Source: Massilia varians (GTDB taxonomy: Bacteria; Pseudomonadota; Gammaproteobacteria; Burkholderiales; Burkholderiaceae_D). From it: a stretch of DNA of 64,000 nucleotides. The stretch covers positions 2,853,001-2,917,000 of the forward strand of contig NZ_AP026966.1 of the NCBI RefSeq assembly GCF_027923905.1, written 5' to 3'. Within the stretch, counting starts at the first letter, position 1. Every line of letters starts with the position of its first letter. The notes beneath the pieces were generated by a model. It was not told the DNA's origin. It did not search any database and saw only the letters and a program-made list of their open reading frames with translations. A program made the translations under genes and the position numbers. Below, in pieces: positions 51,525 to 61,185 of the stretch.

Positions 51525-54500
51525 TCAGTGGACGAGCGCCTGCCCGGTGGGCCCTAGCGTGTCCAGCTCCTCCTTGCGGTGCGCGAGGCGATACAGGAGC
51601 GGGAGCACCAGCAGGGTGAGGGCGGTCGAGGACAGGATGCCGCCGATCACGACCGTGGCCAGGGGGCGCTGCACTTCCGCTCCGGTGCCGGTGGCGACCG
51701 CCATCGGGGCAAAGCCGAGCGAGGCCACCAGTGCCGTCATCAGGACCGGGCGCAAGCGCGTCAGTGCCCCTTGCCGCAGCGCCTGGTCGAGCCCCATGCC
51801 TTCCTCGCGCAAGCTGCGGATGCTGGCGATCAGCACCAGGCCGTTGAGCACCGCCACCCCGGACAGCGCGATGAAGCCGACCGCGGCGGAGATCGATAGC
51901 GGAATCCCGCGCATGGCCAGCGCGGCGACGCCACCGGTCAGGGCGAACGGAATGCCGGTGAAGACCAGCAGCCCGTCCTTGATGTTATTGAACATCATGA
52001 ACAGCAGGGTGAGCACGATGAACAGGGCAAGCGGGACGACCAGCTGCAGCCGTTTGGTCGCCGACTGCAGTTGTTCGAAGCTGCCGCCCCAGGCCGTCCA
52101 GTAACCGGGCGGGACCTTCACCTGTGCGTCGATCGCGGCCGCGGCTTCGTCGACGAAGCCGCCGATGTCGCGGCCGCGCACATTGGCGCTCACCACGATG
52201 CGCCGCTTGCCGTTCTCGCGGCTGATCTGGTTCGGGCCGGACGCCAGTTCGAGGCTGGCCAGCTCGCCCAGGGGGATGTAGCCGGTGACGCGGCCGGCGG
52301 TGGCGGGAAGCGCAATCGGAAGCTGCCGCAGCGCCTCCAGGTCAGTACGCAGGTGTTCCGGCAGCCGCACCACGATGTCGAGGCGGCGGTCGCCTTCGAA
52401 CATGGTGCCGGCGTCGCGCCCGCCAGTGGCGATGGCCACGGTTTCCTGGACGTTGGCGATGTTCAGGCCGAAGCGCGCCGTCTTCTCGCGGTCGATGTTC
52501 ACGCTCAGTAGCGGCAGGCCGCCAGCCTGTTCGACCATGACTTCTTCGGCGCCCGGAATCCCTCCCAGCACGCGGGCAATCGCCTGGCCAGTGGTCTCCA
52601 GCACGTCCATATCGTCGCCATACACCTTGACGGCAAGGTCGCTCCTCACGCCGGAAATCAGCTCGTTGAAGCGCAGCTGGATCGGCTGCGAGAACTCATA
52701 GGCATTGCCGGCGTACTGGTTTGCTTCGGCTTCGATCGCCGCGATCAGCTCGGCGCGGCTGCGTTTCGGCGCCGGCCAGCCGGATTCGGGCTTGAGCATG
52801 ATGTAGCTGTCCGACATGTTGGGCGGCATCGGATCGGAGGCGATCTCCGCCGTGCCGGTCCTGGAGAAGATCCGGTCGATTTCCGGGAATTTTGCCTTCA
52901 AGCCCGCTTCCAGCTCCTTCTGCATTCGCACCGACTGGCTCAGGCTGGTTCCGGGGATGCGTATCGACTGCAGCGCCAGGTCTCCCTCGTTTAGGCTCGG
53001 GATGAACTCGCTCCCCAAGCGGGTCGCCAGCAGGCCGGCCAGCATGACCAGGACCACGGCGCCGGCGATGACGGGAGCCGCATTGCCGAATACCTTGTCG
53101 AGCAGGGGCGCGTAGACGCGGCGTGCGGCGCCCATGATCCGTTTTTCCTTTTCCGCCACGCGCTTGCCGATGAACAGGGCCACCGCCGCCGGAATGAAGC
53201 TAATCGACAGCAGCATCGCGCCAAGCAGGGCGGCCACGACCGCGAACGCCATCGGATGGAACATCTTGCCTTCGACGCCGGAGAGGGCGAAGATCGGCAG
53301 GTACACCACCATGATGATCAATTGGCCAAACAGCAGGGGGCGGCGCGCTTCCTTTGCCGCCGCGAACACTTCATGGAAGCGCTCGTCCAGGGTCAGTTCA
53401 CGCCGGCGCAGTTCCTGTGCGTGCGCGAGGCGGCGCACGCAGTTCTCGACGATCACGACGGCACCATCGACGATGATGCCGAAGTCCAGCGCCCCCAGGC
53501 TCATCAGGTTGGCACTGACGCGATAACTCGCCATGCCCGTGAAGGTAAACAGCATCGCCAGGGGGATGACGAGCGCGGTGATGATGGCGGCACGGATATT
53601 ACCCAGGAACAGAAACAGGACGAGGATCACCAGGATCGCCCCCTCGAGCAGGTTGTTCCTGACCGTCTCGATCGCCTTTTCGACCAGCACCGTGCGGTCG
53701 TAGACGGGAATCGCCTTGACGCCGGCCGGCAGCGTACGATTGACCTCGACCATCTTCGCCGACACCGCCTGGGCGACGGCGCGGCTGTTTTCGCCGATCA
53801 GCATGAACACGGTGCCGAGCACCACCTCCTGCCCATTCTCGGTCGCGGCGCCGGTCCGCAGTTCGCGGCCGAGCTCGACCGTGGCGACGTCGCGCACCCG
53901 GACCGCCACGCCTGCGGCCGTGCCGACGATCGTGTTGCGCAGGTCGTCGAGGCTGCGCACCTGGCCCGGCGCCCGGATCAGGAGTTGTTCGCCGCTGCGC
54001 TCGATATAGCCGGCGCCGACGTTCGCGTTGTTGCGTTCGATGGCCGCTACGACGTCCGCCAGCGCCAGGCCATAGGAGCTGAGCCTGGCGGGATCGGGCG
54101 CGATCTGGTACTGCTTGGCAAAGCCGCCGATCGTGTTGATCTCGGTGACGCCGGACACCTGGCGCAGCTGCGGCTTGATGATCCAGTCCTGGATCTCGCG
54201 CAGGTCGGGGGGAGTGTAGGGTGTCCCGTCCGGCTTGGCGGCGCCCGGCTCGGTCTCGACCGTCCACAGGTAGATCTCTCCCAGGCCGGTCGAGATCGGA
54301 CCCATGGCCGGCGCCACACCCGCAGGCAGTTGTTCCCGTGCTTCCTGGATCCGCTGGTTGACCAGTTGGCGGGCGAAATGGAGATCGGTGCCATCCTTGA
54401 AGACGACGGTCACCTGCGACAGGCCGTAGCGCGACAGCGAGCGGGTTTGCTGCAGTCCCGGCAGCCCGGCCATCCCATTTTCGATCGGGAAGGTGACGCG

Positions 54501-54689
54501 TTGCTCCACTTCGAGCGGCGAAAAGCCGGGGGCCGGGGTGTTGACCTGCACCTGCACGTTCGTGATGTCCGGGACGGCATCGATCGGCAGCTTCTGGTAG
54601 TGATAGATGCCCACCGCGGCCATGGCGAACACGGCGAGCATGACGAGCCATCGGCGCTCGATGGCAAAACGAATGATTCTTTCGAACAT
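51525..54689 (-). CDS. czcA: Heavy-metal RND efflux pump CzcA
   Basis: A 1054-aa inner-membrane proton-driven pump of the HME-RND family. The start MFERIIRFAIERRWLVMLAVFAM is typical; the open frame continues upstream into czcB but only in a shadow frame. The TM4 proton-relay signature is DFGIIVDGAVVIVEN near residue 400, the form found in Co/Zn/Cd pumps and not in CusA-type Cu/Ag pumps. Other family blocks are IENGMAGLPGLQQTRSLSRYGLSQVTV and FNELISGVRSDLAVKVYGDD. It follows czcB at 14 bp and forms a tripartite system with czcB and czcC. Confidence 0.96.
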   Translation of the reverse strand: MFERIIRFAIERRWLVMLAVFAMAAVGIYHYQKLPIDAVPDITNVQVQVNTPAPGFSPLEVEQRVTFPIENGMAGLPGLQQTRSLSRYGLSQVTVVFKDGTDLHFARQLVNQRIQEAREQLPAGVAPAMGPISTGLGEIYLWTVETEPGAAKPDGTPYTPPDLREIQDWIIKPQLRQVSGVTEINTIGGFAKQYQIAPDPARLSSYGLALADVVAAIERNNANVGAGYIERSGEQLLIRAPGQVRSLDDLRNTIVGTAAGVAVRVRDVATVELGRELRTGAATENGQEVVLGTVFMLIGENSRAVAQAVSAKMVEVNRTLPAGVKAIPVYDRTVLVEKAIETVRNNLLEGAILVILVLFLFLGNIRAAIITALVIPLAMLFTFTGMASYRVSANLMSLGALDFGIIVDGAVVIVENCVRRLAHAQELRRRELTLDERFHEVFAAAKEARRPLLFGQLIIMVVYLPIFALSGVEGKMFHPMAFAVVAALLGAMLLSISFIPAAVALFIGKRVAEKEKRIMGAARRVYAPLLDKVFGNAAPVIAGAVVLVMLAGLLATRLGSEFIPSLNEGDLALQSIRIPGTSLSQSVRMQKELEAGLKAKFPEIDRIFSRTGTAEIASDPMPPNMSDSYIMLKPESGWPAPKRSRAELIAAIEAEANQYAGNAYEFSQPIQLRFNELISGVRSDLAVKVYGDDMDVLETTGQAIARVLGGIPGAEEVMVEQAGGLPLLSVNIDREKTARFGLNIANVQETVAIATGGRDAGTMFEGDRRLDIVVRLPEHLRTDLEALRQLPIALPATAGRVTGYIPLGELASLELASGPNQISRENGKRRIVVSANVRGRDIGGFVDEAAAAIDAQVKVPPGYWTAWGGSFEQLQSATKRLQLVVPLALFIVLTLLFMMFNNIKDGLLVFTGIPFALTGGVAALAMRGIPLSISAAVGFIALSGVAVLNGLVLIASIRSLREEGMGLDQALRQGALTRLRPVLMTALVASLGFAPMAVATGTGAEVQRPLATVVIGGILSSTALTLLVLPLLYRLAHRKEELDTLGPTGQALVH

Positions 54690-54703
54690 GGCGGTTTCCC
54701 CGA

Positions 54704-55900
54704 TCAGTGGCCGTGCCCGGCGCTGCCCTTGGCCTGTTCGGCCTTCAGCACGAAGCTGCCTGCCGCCACATACTGGCTGCCTGCGCTCAAGCCGTCGGTG
54801 ATGGCGACATGCCGACCGTCGCTGGCCCCGGCGCGCACCGGCTGTGCCCTGAAGCCGTTCGGCGCTTTGAGGAACACCACCTGCCTGCCTTCGATCTCCT
54901 GCAGCGCGCTGGCCAGCACCGCCACCGGCGCCTCGGTCTTGCCGTGCACCAGCGCGACGTTGACGAACAGTCCCGGACGCCAGGCGCGCTCCGGGTTGTC
55001 GATCACGACGCGCGCAGTGGCACTGCGGGTCTGCTCGCCCAGCAGGTTGCCGACGTAGCTGACCTTGCCAGCAACGGCGGCATTCCCACCCACGGGACGG
55101 ATGCTGACCGCTTGCCCGACACGGACCCGGTCGAGGTCCCTGGCGGTGACGGCCATCTCCACCCAGACCGAGGACAGGTCCGAGATCAGGAAGGCGTTCG
55201 CATCCTCCTTGACCGCCTCGCCCGGGGACAGGTGTTTCTCGACCACAACGCCCTTGAATGGGGCGCGCAGCACGTAGCGATTGACTGCGCCAGCCTCGGG
55301 TCCGGCGCCGAGCGCGGCCAGCCTGGAGCGGGCCGACTGCGCGTCGATCCGGGCTTCGGCGTAGGCTTGACGGGCCTGCAGGTAGTCCTGCTCGGCGGAG
55401 ATGCGCTGCTCCCACAGTGTTCTCTCGCGCTCGAAGTTCGACCGCGCCAGCCCCAGGCGCGCTGCCGCGGCGTGTGCCTGGCCGCGCAGCTCGGCCAGTT
55501 CCGGACTGGCGATGATGGCAAGCTGCTGGCCTTTGTCGACTTCCTGGCCGAGCGTCGCGGACACGGCTTCGACGACACCGGCGACACGCGGGACGATATG
55601 GGCGGTACGGTCGTCGTTGAAGCGCACCTCGCCAGGCAGCGCCACACTGGCTTCGATACTGGCGGGACCCGCGCTCGCCATCGTGATGCCGGCGCGCTGC
55701 GCCTGTTCGGGCGTCATCTCGACCAGGCCCGGCTGGACGTCGGCGTGGCTGCTTCTGGCCGTCGTTGGCTTTCCGGCCGATGCTTCGGCAGGTTCGCGCG
55801 CTTCCTTCTTCCAGAAGACAATGGTGAGCGCAAGGACTGCGCCGAGCACCAGCACGATTGCGGTGGAAAGGATGTTTCTGCGGTCAATATTGAACTTCAT
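54704..55900 (-). CDS. czcB: RND efflux periplasmic adaptor CzcB
   Basis: A 398-aa membrane-fusion protein. An N-terminal anchor (ILSTAIVLVLGAVLALTIVFW) is followed by the beta-barrel and lipoyl domains (LPGEVRFNDDRTAHIVPRVAGVVEAV, LRAPFKGVVVEKHLSPGEAV) around a coiled-coil hairpin (AAARLGLARSNFERERTLWEQRISAEQDYLQARQAYAEA). It ends KGSAGHGH, a small His tail. It overlaps czcC by 4 bp, giving translational coupling. Confidence 0.94.
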   Translation of the reverse strand: MKFNIDRRNILSTAIVLVLGAVLALTIVFWKKEAREPAEASAGKPTTARSSHADVQPGLVEMTPEQAQRAGITMASAGPASIEASVALPGEVRFNDDRTAHIVPRVAGVVEAVSATLGQEVDKGQQLAIIASPELAELRGQAHAAAARLGLARSNFERERTLWEQRISAEQDYLQARQAYAEARIDAQSARSRLAALGAGPEAGAVNRYVLRAPFKGVVVEKHLSPGEAVKEDANAFLISDLSSVWVEMAVTARDLDRVRVGQAVSIRPVGGNAAVAGKVSYVGNLLGEQTRSATARVVIDNPERAWRPGLFVNVALVHGKTEAPVAVLASALQEIEGRQVVFLKAPNGFRAQPVRAGASDGRHVAITDGLSAGSQYVAAGSFVLKAEQAKGSAGHGH

Positions 55901-57186
55901 GGATTGGTCCTGTTCTCACGGGCATCGCTGGCGAAGCGGTCAAGATCGGCGACAGCCCGGTAGCGCTCATGGAGCGCCTGGATGTATTGGGTGCGAATCT
56001 GCAAGAGGGTGCGCTGCGCATCGAGGACGTCGAGGAAGCCGAACTTCCCGGCCTCGAAACCGGCCACCGTCGCATCGAAGACCCGCTGGGCGGTGGGCAG
56101 GATCTGCTCGCGCATGGTGCGCACCTCGGTACTGGTGAGTTGCGCGCGCTGATGGGCATCGGCCAGCTCCTGGTGCAGACGTAGCAGCTCTGCCTCGAAT
56201 TCGGCTTGAGCCTGGTCGGCCCGCGCCAGCGATGCCTGCAGGCTGCCCTGGTTGCGGCTGAACAGGGGAAGCGGCACCGACAGGCCGACGACGGCCTGTG
56301 AACCGCCGGCCTGGTCATCCCGCTTGCTGCCGACCACCAGGGTCAGGTCCGGCATGCGCTGCGCGCGGTCGACGCCAACTTGCGCCTGCTCGCGCTCGAC
56401 CTGCGTCCTGGCCCGGCGCAGACGCGGCGTATGCGCGAGCCGGCGCTCCAGCTCGGCGAGCGGCGGGGGCGGGGTCAGGTCAAGCTCGGGCGTGACGAGG
56501 GCATGCGCAGGCGGGCTGGTCTCGCCCCAGTAGGCGGCGAGCCTGTAGAGGGCCACTTGGGCCGCGGCCTGCGCCTGCCCCTGCTCGATCCGGGCCGAGG
56601 CCAGGGCGATGTCCGCGCGGTCCTGCTCGACCGGCGACACGCGCCCGGCCGCGACCCGTTTGGCGGCCGCCACCGCAGCCTTGGTGGCCACGTCGAGCGA
56701 AGCCTGGGCCAGGCGGACACGCTCCTGGCTTGCCAGGGCCTCGAAATAGGCGATCGTCACCTCGCTGCGCAGATCGAGTTTGGCGGCAGCGAGGCCGTCG
56801 GCCGCAAGGTCTTGCTCTCGCTCGGCGAGCCGGATGCGGGCGGCGCGCTTGCCGCCAAGTTCGAGGACCTGGCTCAACTGGACCGTTTGCGTGCGGGTGC
56901 CGCGTTCGCTTCCCTCGCGGACGTAGGAAAGGTCGGGGTTCGGGAACAGCGCGGCCTGGCGGCGTAGGCCGTTCGCGACTGTCACCTCGAGCGCCGCCGC
57001 GCGCAAGGCTGGGTTGGCTTGCAGTGTCTTCGCAATGGCCTGGTCGAGGTGCAGCGGCGCATCTGACGTCGGCACTGCATGATGGAGCGCATGCGTGGAC
57101 GACATGTGGGCTGCCGTCTGCGCCGCGCAGAGGGACGCCTGTGCAAACAGCACCGACGCCCCGAGGGCGAAATACGTGAAATGCAT
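55897..57186 (-). CDS. czcC: RND efflux outer-membrane protein CzcC (TolC family)
   Basis: A 429-aa outer-membrane channel. Signal peptide, then two OEP repeats: LHLDQAIAKTLQANPALRAAALEV, QVLELGGKRAARIRLAEREQDLAA, and VVGLSVPLPLFSRNQGSLQASLARADQAQAEFEAELLRL. The GGKRAARI block is typical of CzcC. First structural gene after the small czcI-like gene. Confidence 0.93.
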   Translation of the reverse strand: MHFTYFALGASVLFAQASLCAAQTAAHMSSTHALHHAVPTSDAPLHLDQAIAKTLQANPALRAAALEVTVANGLRRQAALFPNPDLSYVREGSERGTRTQTVQLSQVLELGGKRAARIRLAEREQDLAADGLAAAKLDLRSEVTIAYFEALASQERVRLAQASLDVATKAAVAAAKRVAAGRVSPVEQDRADIALASARIEQGQAQAAAQVALYRLAAYWGETSPPAHALVTPELDLTPPPPLAELERRLAHTPRLRRARTQVEREQAQVGVDRAQRMPDLTLVVGSKRDDQAGGSQAVVGLSVPLPLFSRNQGSLQASLARADQAQAEFEAELLRLHQELADAHQRAQLTSTEVRTMREQILPTAQRVFDATVAGFEAGKFGFLDVLDAQRTLLQIRTQYIQALHERYRAVADLDRFASDARENRTNP

Positions 57187-57291
57187 GAATAACTCCGGTC
57201 GTTGAAAACGAGGGCTATTCAGCGGCGATGCGGGTCGACCTCTGTCCTGGTCAGACCGGTCGCAATGATGCGTGATGCGTTCGCCGCCGAA

Positions 57292-57660
57292 TCAGACGAC
57301 GGAGAACCACTGGGGCCGCTCGGGACGAGCGGAATACGAGGAGGAATAGGCGAGGGTGCTTGCCTGCGGCGCGACGCTGGCCGCGGTGAGCACCCAGATC
57401 ACGCTTGGCAGCGCATCCAGCGCCAGCGTGGCATGCGCGCACGAGGCGCAGTGGGAATGCAGGGTGGATTTCTTGACCGATCCGGACGATGGATCCTTGG
57501 CGTCCGTGCTGGCCTGATGCAGGTCCGCATCGGATGAATGGTGGCCGAAGTGCTGCGCGGCGCGGCCCGATTCGTGCTCGCAGTAGGCGGCGACCGCGGT
57601 CCAGCTGAGCTGGAGCGCGAAGATCGTCAACACGAGCAGGATGAATCGTCGGGCGGTCAT
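57292..57660 (-). CDS. czcI: CzcI-like small His/Cys protein heading the czc operon
   Basis: A 122-aa protein at the head of czcCBA, as CzcI is in Cupriavidus. A signal/TM segment (FILLVLTIFALQLSWTAVAAY) precedes a His-rich region (HESGRAAQHFGHHSSDADLH), a CxxC inside a His pair (HSHCASCAHA), a second hydrophobic stretch and the end RPERPQWFSVV. CzcI is thought to modulate expression of the efflux operon. The same plan occurs in the copper-operon leader at 45068-45499. Confidence 0.82.
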   Translation of the reverse strand: MTARRFILLVLTIFALQLSWTAVAAYCEHESGRAAQHFGHHSSDADLHQASTDAKDPSSGSVKKSTLHSHCASCAHATLALDALPSVIWVLTAASVAPQASTLAYSSSYSARPERPQWFSVV

Positions 57661-57856
57661 GCGGAAAAGTATAGCATGCTGTCACTGCGGAGCCTTGGGG
57701 GGCGGCAATGCCGGTAGCGACGCTAGGCATGATGTGAGGTTTGGAGAGAATTTTCACCCGTCCCGTCACGTAGCATGTTTGGCCCCAGCCGCGCTCGGCG
57801 CGGTTAGGGATTTGACAGGTCGGCATGGTGCCGTCCGGGTTGAGCGATAAGTGCAG

Positions 57857-58576
57857 ATGATGACGAAATTCCTGAATACGAGTGGCACTAACTATTTTCT
57901 TGAAGAGCTGATCAAGGATGCAAAAGATCGGGTGATTTTGATAAGCCCTTTCCTGAAGCTTAACGACCGAATCAAGGAGCTGTTAGTCGACAAGGACCGG
58001 CTCAAGATCGACGTACGGATTGTGTACGGCAAAAGTGAGTTGCAGCCTGCTGAGATCGAGTGGCTGCGCAGTTTGCCATACGTGCGGACAAGCTTCTGCA
58101 AGAACCTTCACGCCAAATGTTATTTGAGTGAAGAGCTGTGCATTATCACCAGCTTGAATCTGTACGAGTTCAGCCAGGTCAACAATAATGAGATGGGGAT
58201 TCTGATCAGACGGTCGGAGGATGCTCAGCTTTACAAGGATGCCTATGAAGAAGCACAGCGCATCATTCGCATCAGCGATGAGGTACGCATTTCACTTGAG
58301 CGGGTGCCAAATGAGCCGGAAGGAGCCGGCGCCGACGAGGAGGGCGCACATTCCGGGAAGCTCACGACCTCGAAGCTCGGGCAGAAACTCGGCCTGAAGA
58401 CAGCCCAGGTGCTCGAACGAGCCGCTGCGTGCGGATATGTCGACGCCTTAGGCGACAACAAGTACGGCCTGACGGCGAAGGGCGAACAGGCCGGCATCGA
58501 ATACGTCGCAAAGTCGCGGTTTGGCCCTTACTTTCTCTGGCCGCTCGACGTTCCACTGAGCGAGGAAAATAAATGA
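57857..58576 (+). CDS. Phospholipase D-like domain protein with C-terminal winged helix
   Basis: A 239-aa protein. The PLD-like half (residues about 10-150) has ILISPFLKLNDRIKELL and a single HxK motif in NLHAKCYLSEELCIITSLNLYEFSQVNNNEMGILI. PLD nucleases with one such motif dimerise to form the active site. After an acidic linker the C-terminal part (LTTSKLGQKLGLKTAQVLERAAACGYVDALGDNKYGLTAKG) looks like a winged helix. GC content is lower than the flanking host genes, suggesting transfer. Starts at 57851, 57857 and 57860 are all possible. The stop overlaps the start of the next frame (ATGA). Confidence 0.85.
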   Translation: MMTKFLNTSGTNYFLEELIKDAKDRVILISPFLKLNDRIKELLVDKDRLKIDVRIVYGKSELQPAEIEWLRSLPYVRTSFCKNLHAKCYLSEELCIITSLNLYEFSQVNNNEMGILIRRSEDAQLYKDAYEEAQRIIRISDEVRISLERVPNEPEGAGADEEGAHSGKLTTSKLGQKLGLKTAQVLERAAACGYVDALGDNKYGLTAKGEQAGIEYVAKSRFGPYFLWPLDVPLSEENK

Positions 58577-58930
58577 TTATCAACAACTGCCGAAATCGCG
58601 ACTATACGCCCATCTTTGGTCCGGACGCCTTTTTATGACATTGACTTGCGCCACCGGAACATCAAGCTGGCCGATGAACTCAGCCCCGGTGATACCTGTG
58701 TCGTCGCAAGCTACGCGGACAATGATAAAAAGCGTGTCAAGCTGTCTTGGTACGTACTCGATTCGAAGACGACAAATCCTGACGAGGAAGGAGCTGCGAC
58801 TCGCGTGTTCTGCGGAACGCTCCTCAAGACCGAGACAATGCTGAAGGCCGATGCGGCAGCCGACGATCGCTATCGGAATATCTTCACTGTCAAAGGCGCG
58901 TTTAAATTCGAGCAGGCTGTGCGAACCTAG
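58573..58930 (+). pseudogene. Partner gene of the PLD protein, one-base frameshift in a T run
   Basis: An ATG at 58573 overlaps the PLD stop and opens MIINNCRNRDYTPIFGPDAF, then hits TGA at 58636-58638. With one T fewer in the TTTTT run at 58630-58634, the frame reads GPDAFYDIDLRHRNIKLADELSPGD and stays open to 58930, about 118 aa. So the intact gene probably had four T. The product is soluble; the run DTCVVASYADNDKKRVKLSWYVL looks beta-rich, with no domain I recognise. Slippage, a sequencing error or phase variation could explain the extra T. Confidence 0.72.
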
Positions 58931-59606
58931 CAGCATCCTTGACCTCTTGGAAGCTGGTCAGGAAACGGTCACCTGACGCCGCGTCCGGTGCAGGCGGGTC
59001 GTGGCGAGGCTGGCCGCGAGTTGGAGCGCTCCAAACTAATTCTATGTTCAAAACACGTTCTTGTCACCGCTGACAAAGCTATCCCATGTACCTCTACCTG
59101 CATTCCCTACCTCCCGCAATAGTAGCTATTTGTTCGGCGAACGATAACGTTTTTAGTTTAAAAGAGCTTGAAACTAAATGCGTGGGCAAGGGGCGCTCTT
59201 AAACTAATACCGTAAGCGCAAAGCATGTATTTGCTCCTCGCGGAATCCCATTTGCGACATACGACGCGCGAAGCATATGAACCCTGCGGAATAAACCACC
59301 AAGAAGACCGGCAATGGCTGGGCAATTTCGGATGGGAAATGGATGACTTCAATGGGCTGTTGACTGAGCTAAGGCTACTCTCAGACCATTCCGCGGGCAG
59401 CTTATGTTGCTAAAGAGCTTAACATAAAGTTTATAACATACCGCCTAAACTATTAAATAATACTCGCACGCGTAATATACCAAAAAGTTTCTCTATAGTC
59501 AAGTTTAATATTTTCGATATCGTTGTAGTGTGGGCAAATTTTATGATTGTCGAGGTGGTAAATTTCGGGGCTGACACTTTACCTAACTCAGTCTAGAAAA
59601 TTTCCT
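58931..59606. other. AT-rich non-coding region, candidate end of the Tn7-like element
   Basis: A 676-bp gap before tnsA-like gene with no supported coding region. GC falls sharply. It holds repeats of a WAAACTA core: TGAAACTAAATG (59169-59180), TTAAACTAATAC (59199-59210) and CTAAACTATTA (59445-59455). One inverted copy is at 59153-59164. Tn7-like ends carry multiple TnsB-binding repeats beside tnsA, so this may be the transposon end, but no TGT...ACA terminus is proven. Confidence 0.4.
59153..59207. repeat. Inverted repeat of 13-15 bp
   Basis: TTAGTTTAAAAGAGC at 59153-59167 pairs with GCTCTTAAACTAA at 59195-59207 apart from one extra base. It is either a hairpin or a pair of inverted protein-binding sites near the presumed transposon end. 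Confidence 0.5.
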
Positions 59607-60293
59607 ATGCTAAACACCAAACGTCTTAGGGTAAGCACCTCTAGCACTCCAATGCAGGCTGCTAAAAAGCGCGGAGCTAGCGTCGCGAACATCTGGCACT
59701 TCCAGTCACCAAAGAATAGGAAACGGGTTGTCTTCGTAGGGGACATGGTATTCATGTACGCCGTAATTATTGAAGGCGATGTGAACGTCGAAAACTATCA
59801 AATTAACGATATGGAAATAGATGTTTGCGTCGAAGGAACAATCCAATCTTTTACCCCGGCAATAAAAGTGCAGCTAACAAACGGATCGACTGAATGGATC
59901 GATTTCCAGTCAATTCGCGGACGGGGAAAAACTTCAACAATGGTTGCCCGTGTACACCAGGTAATGCGACCCGTTTTTCCTGGTATTTATCGAATTGTCA
60001 CTGACAAAGATTTGCTGGGCAGTTATGTATTGTTCGAGAACTGGCTAAACTTGTGCGGGATGATTAACAGATGCCGACATCTTTTTTGCGGAAACGAAGA
60101 TGAAATCTTGCTCAGCTTTTTTCGGCAGAATAAGCAGATTCCATTAAGCTTATTACTTGATAGCGAGGGTGTTGATCGAGCGAGAATGCTTGCTAGCGTA
60201 GCGCGCGCACTGCAGGCCGGGATCATTACAGCCGACCTTTCGAAATCTCATCTGACTCCGGTCACGCAATTAAATAGGTGCAGAGATGAGTAG
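59607..60293 (+). CDS. TnsA-like protein of a Tn7-like module, catalytic residues not evident
   Basis: A 228-aa protein in the tnsA position. The N-terminal part resembles TnsA endonucleases (NIWHFQSPKNRKRVVFVGDMVFMYAVIIEGDVNVENYQI, compare the F-SxKN-R, E-x-D and V-x-x-Y pattern). Where active TnsA has xPDF and EVK, this protein reads FTPAIKV and EWIDFQ, so the nuclease site seems lost or strongly changed. The C-terminal third may bind TnsC as in TnsA. The stop overlaps the tnsB start by 8 bp. The family call relies mostly on context. Confidence 0.62.
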   Translation: MLNTKRLRVSTSSTPMQAAKKRGASVANIWHFQSPKNRKRVVFVGDMVFMYAVIIEGDVNVENYQINDMEIDVCVEGTIQSFTPAIKVQLTNGSTEWIDFQSIRGRGKTSTMVARVHQVMRPVFPGIYRIVTDKDLLGSYVLFENWLNLCGMINRCRHLFCGNEDEILLSFFRQNKQIPLSLLLDSEGVDRARMLASVARALQAGIITADLSKSHLTPVTQLNRCRDE

Positions 60294-61185
60294 TGGGCGA
60301 AGCCGTGATGCTATCCCAGTAGCACACTCGGATTTGTCGCTATGGCCGGCCCCGGACATCGCGATATTCACAAGTGAGATCAGAGCAAAATTCGAATCCA
60401 GGCGTGAGAGTCTGATAATGTATGCCGCTGGGGACTCGTATGAAACAATCTGCCTCAAATGCGGATTTAAGAAAGGCGAGATACTGCGTTTGATTAAGAG
60501 GTGCCTAACGATCAACCAAACAGGAGGGATCTATGGATTCTATGCGCTAATCCCTGGGTTTCGTGTACAAGCTTATACAAGGACGGCCGATTTCCGGGGA
60601 GGTGCTGGAGGGAGAGGTGGATTTGCTGGAGCCTTAACAGCAACCTTTATGCGATTTCCTGAACTTGAACTGGAGATCCAATCCGCATGTCTAGATGTAC
60701 GCGGGTCGCACGCAGCGATGAAGAACCAGAGTTTCGATTTTTCAGCCATTCATCGTCTATTCAAGCGGCGGTTAAGCGAACTCGGCGTGACATCACTAGA
60801 GTGGCCTTTTAACCAAAAAAATCACGGCTCCGTAAGTCTTCGAAAATATTGCAAAAAGATTCTTCATGGCAGGGCCGGAGGTAGCGGGCGTGGAAAAGCC
60901 GCGCTGGGCCGCCACGCGATAGGAAGAGGAGTGTCCGCGCTCATAAGGGCTCGAACCCCCTTCACTATTGTCCAGCTGGATTACCACAAGGTAGATGCTG
61001 CTAGTACGATATCAATCGAAAACGAATTTGGTGAAGAGAAGGATATCGTCGTTCAGAGATGGCATATTGGGCTTTTAGCGGATGAAAGATCAAGTGGAAT
61101 TATTGGTTTACATGTAGCCTTAGAAGCGACACCCAGTGCAGATGATGCATTAGAGACGATCGCTTCCGCAATATCGGTAAGTTGA
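60286..61185 (+). pseudogene. tnsB: TnsB-like transposase, N-terminal piece (first Asp of DDE only)
   Basis: A 299-aa frame holding the DNA-binding N-terminus and the start of the RNase H-like catalytic core. A helix-turn-helix region covers about residues 35-75 (IMYAAGDSYETICLKCGFKKGEILRLIK). The core begins FTIVQLDYHKVDAAS, where D232 is the first catalytic Asp, and continues WHIGLLADERSSGIIGLHVALE, which matches the conserved D-x-x-S/R-x-I-x-G strand. It ends 68 residues after D232, before the second Asp. The next frame starts beyond the Glu, so the two pieces are one transposase with an internal deletion. Confidence 0.82.

Noticed and set aside
54690..55415. Extension of czcA upstream to a 1296-aa frame
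   Set aside because: The extra 242 codons lie in a shadow frame of czcB, and the HME-RND family starts at the MFERIIRFAIERRW Met.
59225..59413. 62-codon frame in the AT-rich gap
   Set aside because: No ribosome site, no homology, and it lies among presumed transposon-end repeats.
58931..59606. CRISPR array or tRNA attachment site near the Tn7-like end
   Set aside because: No regular repeat-spacer pattern and no tRNA-like T-loop or cloverleaf found here or elsewhere in the window.
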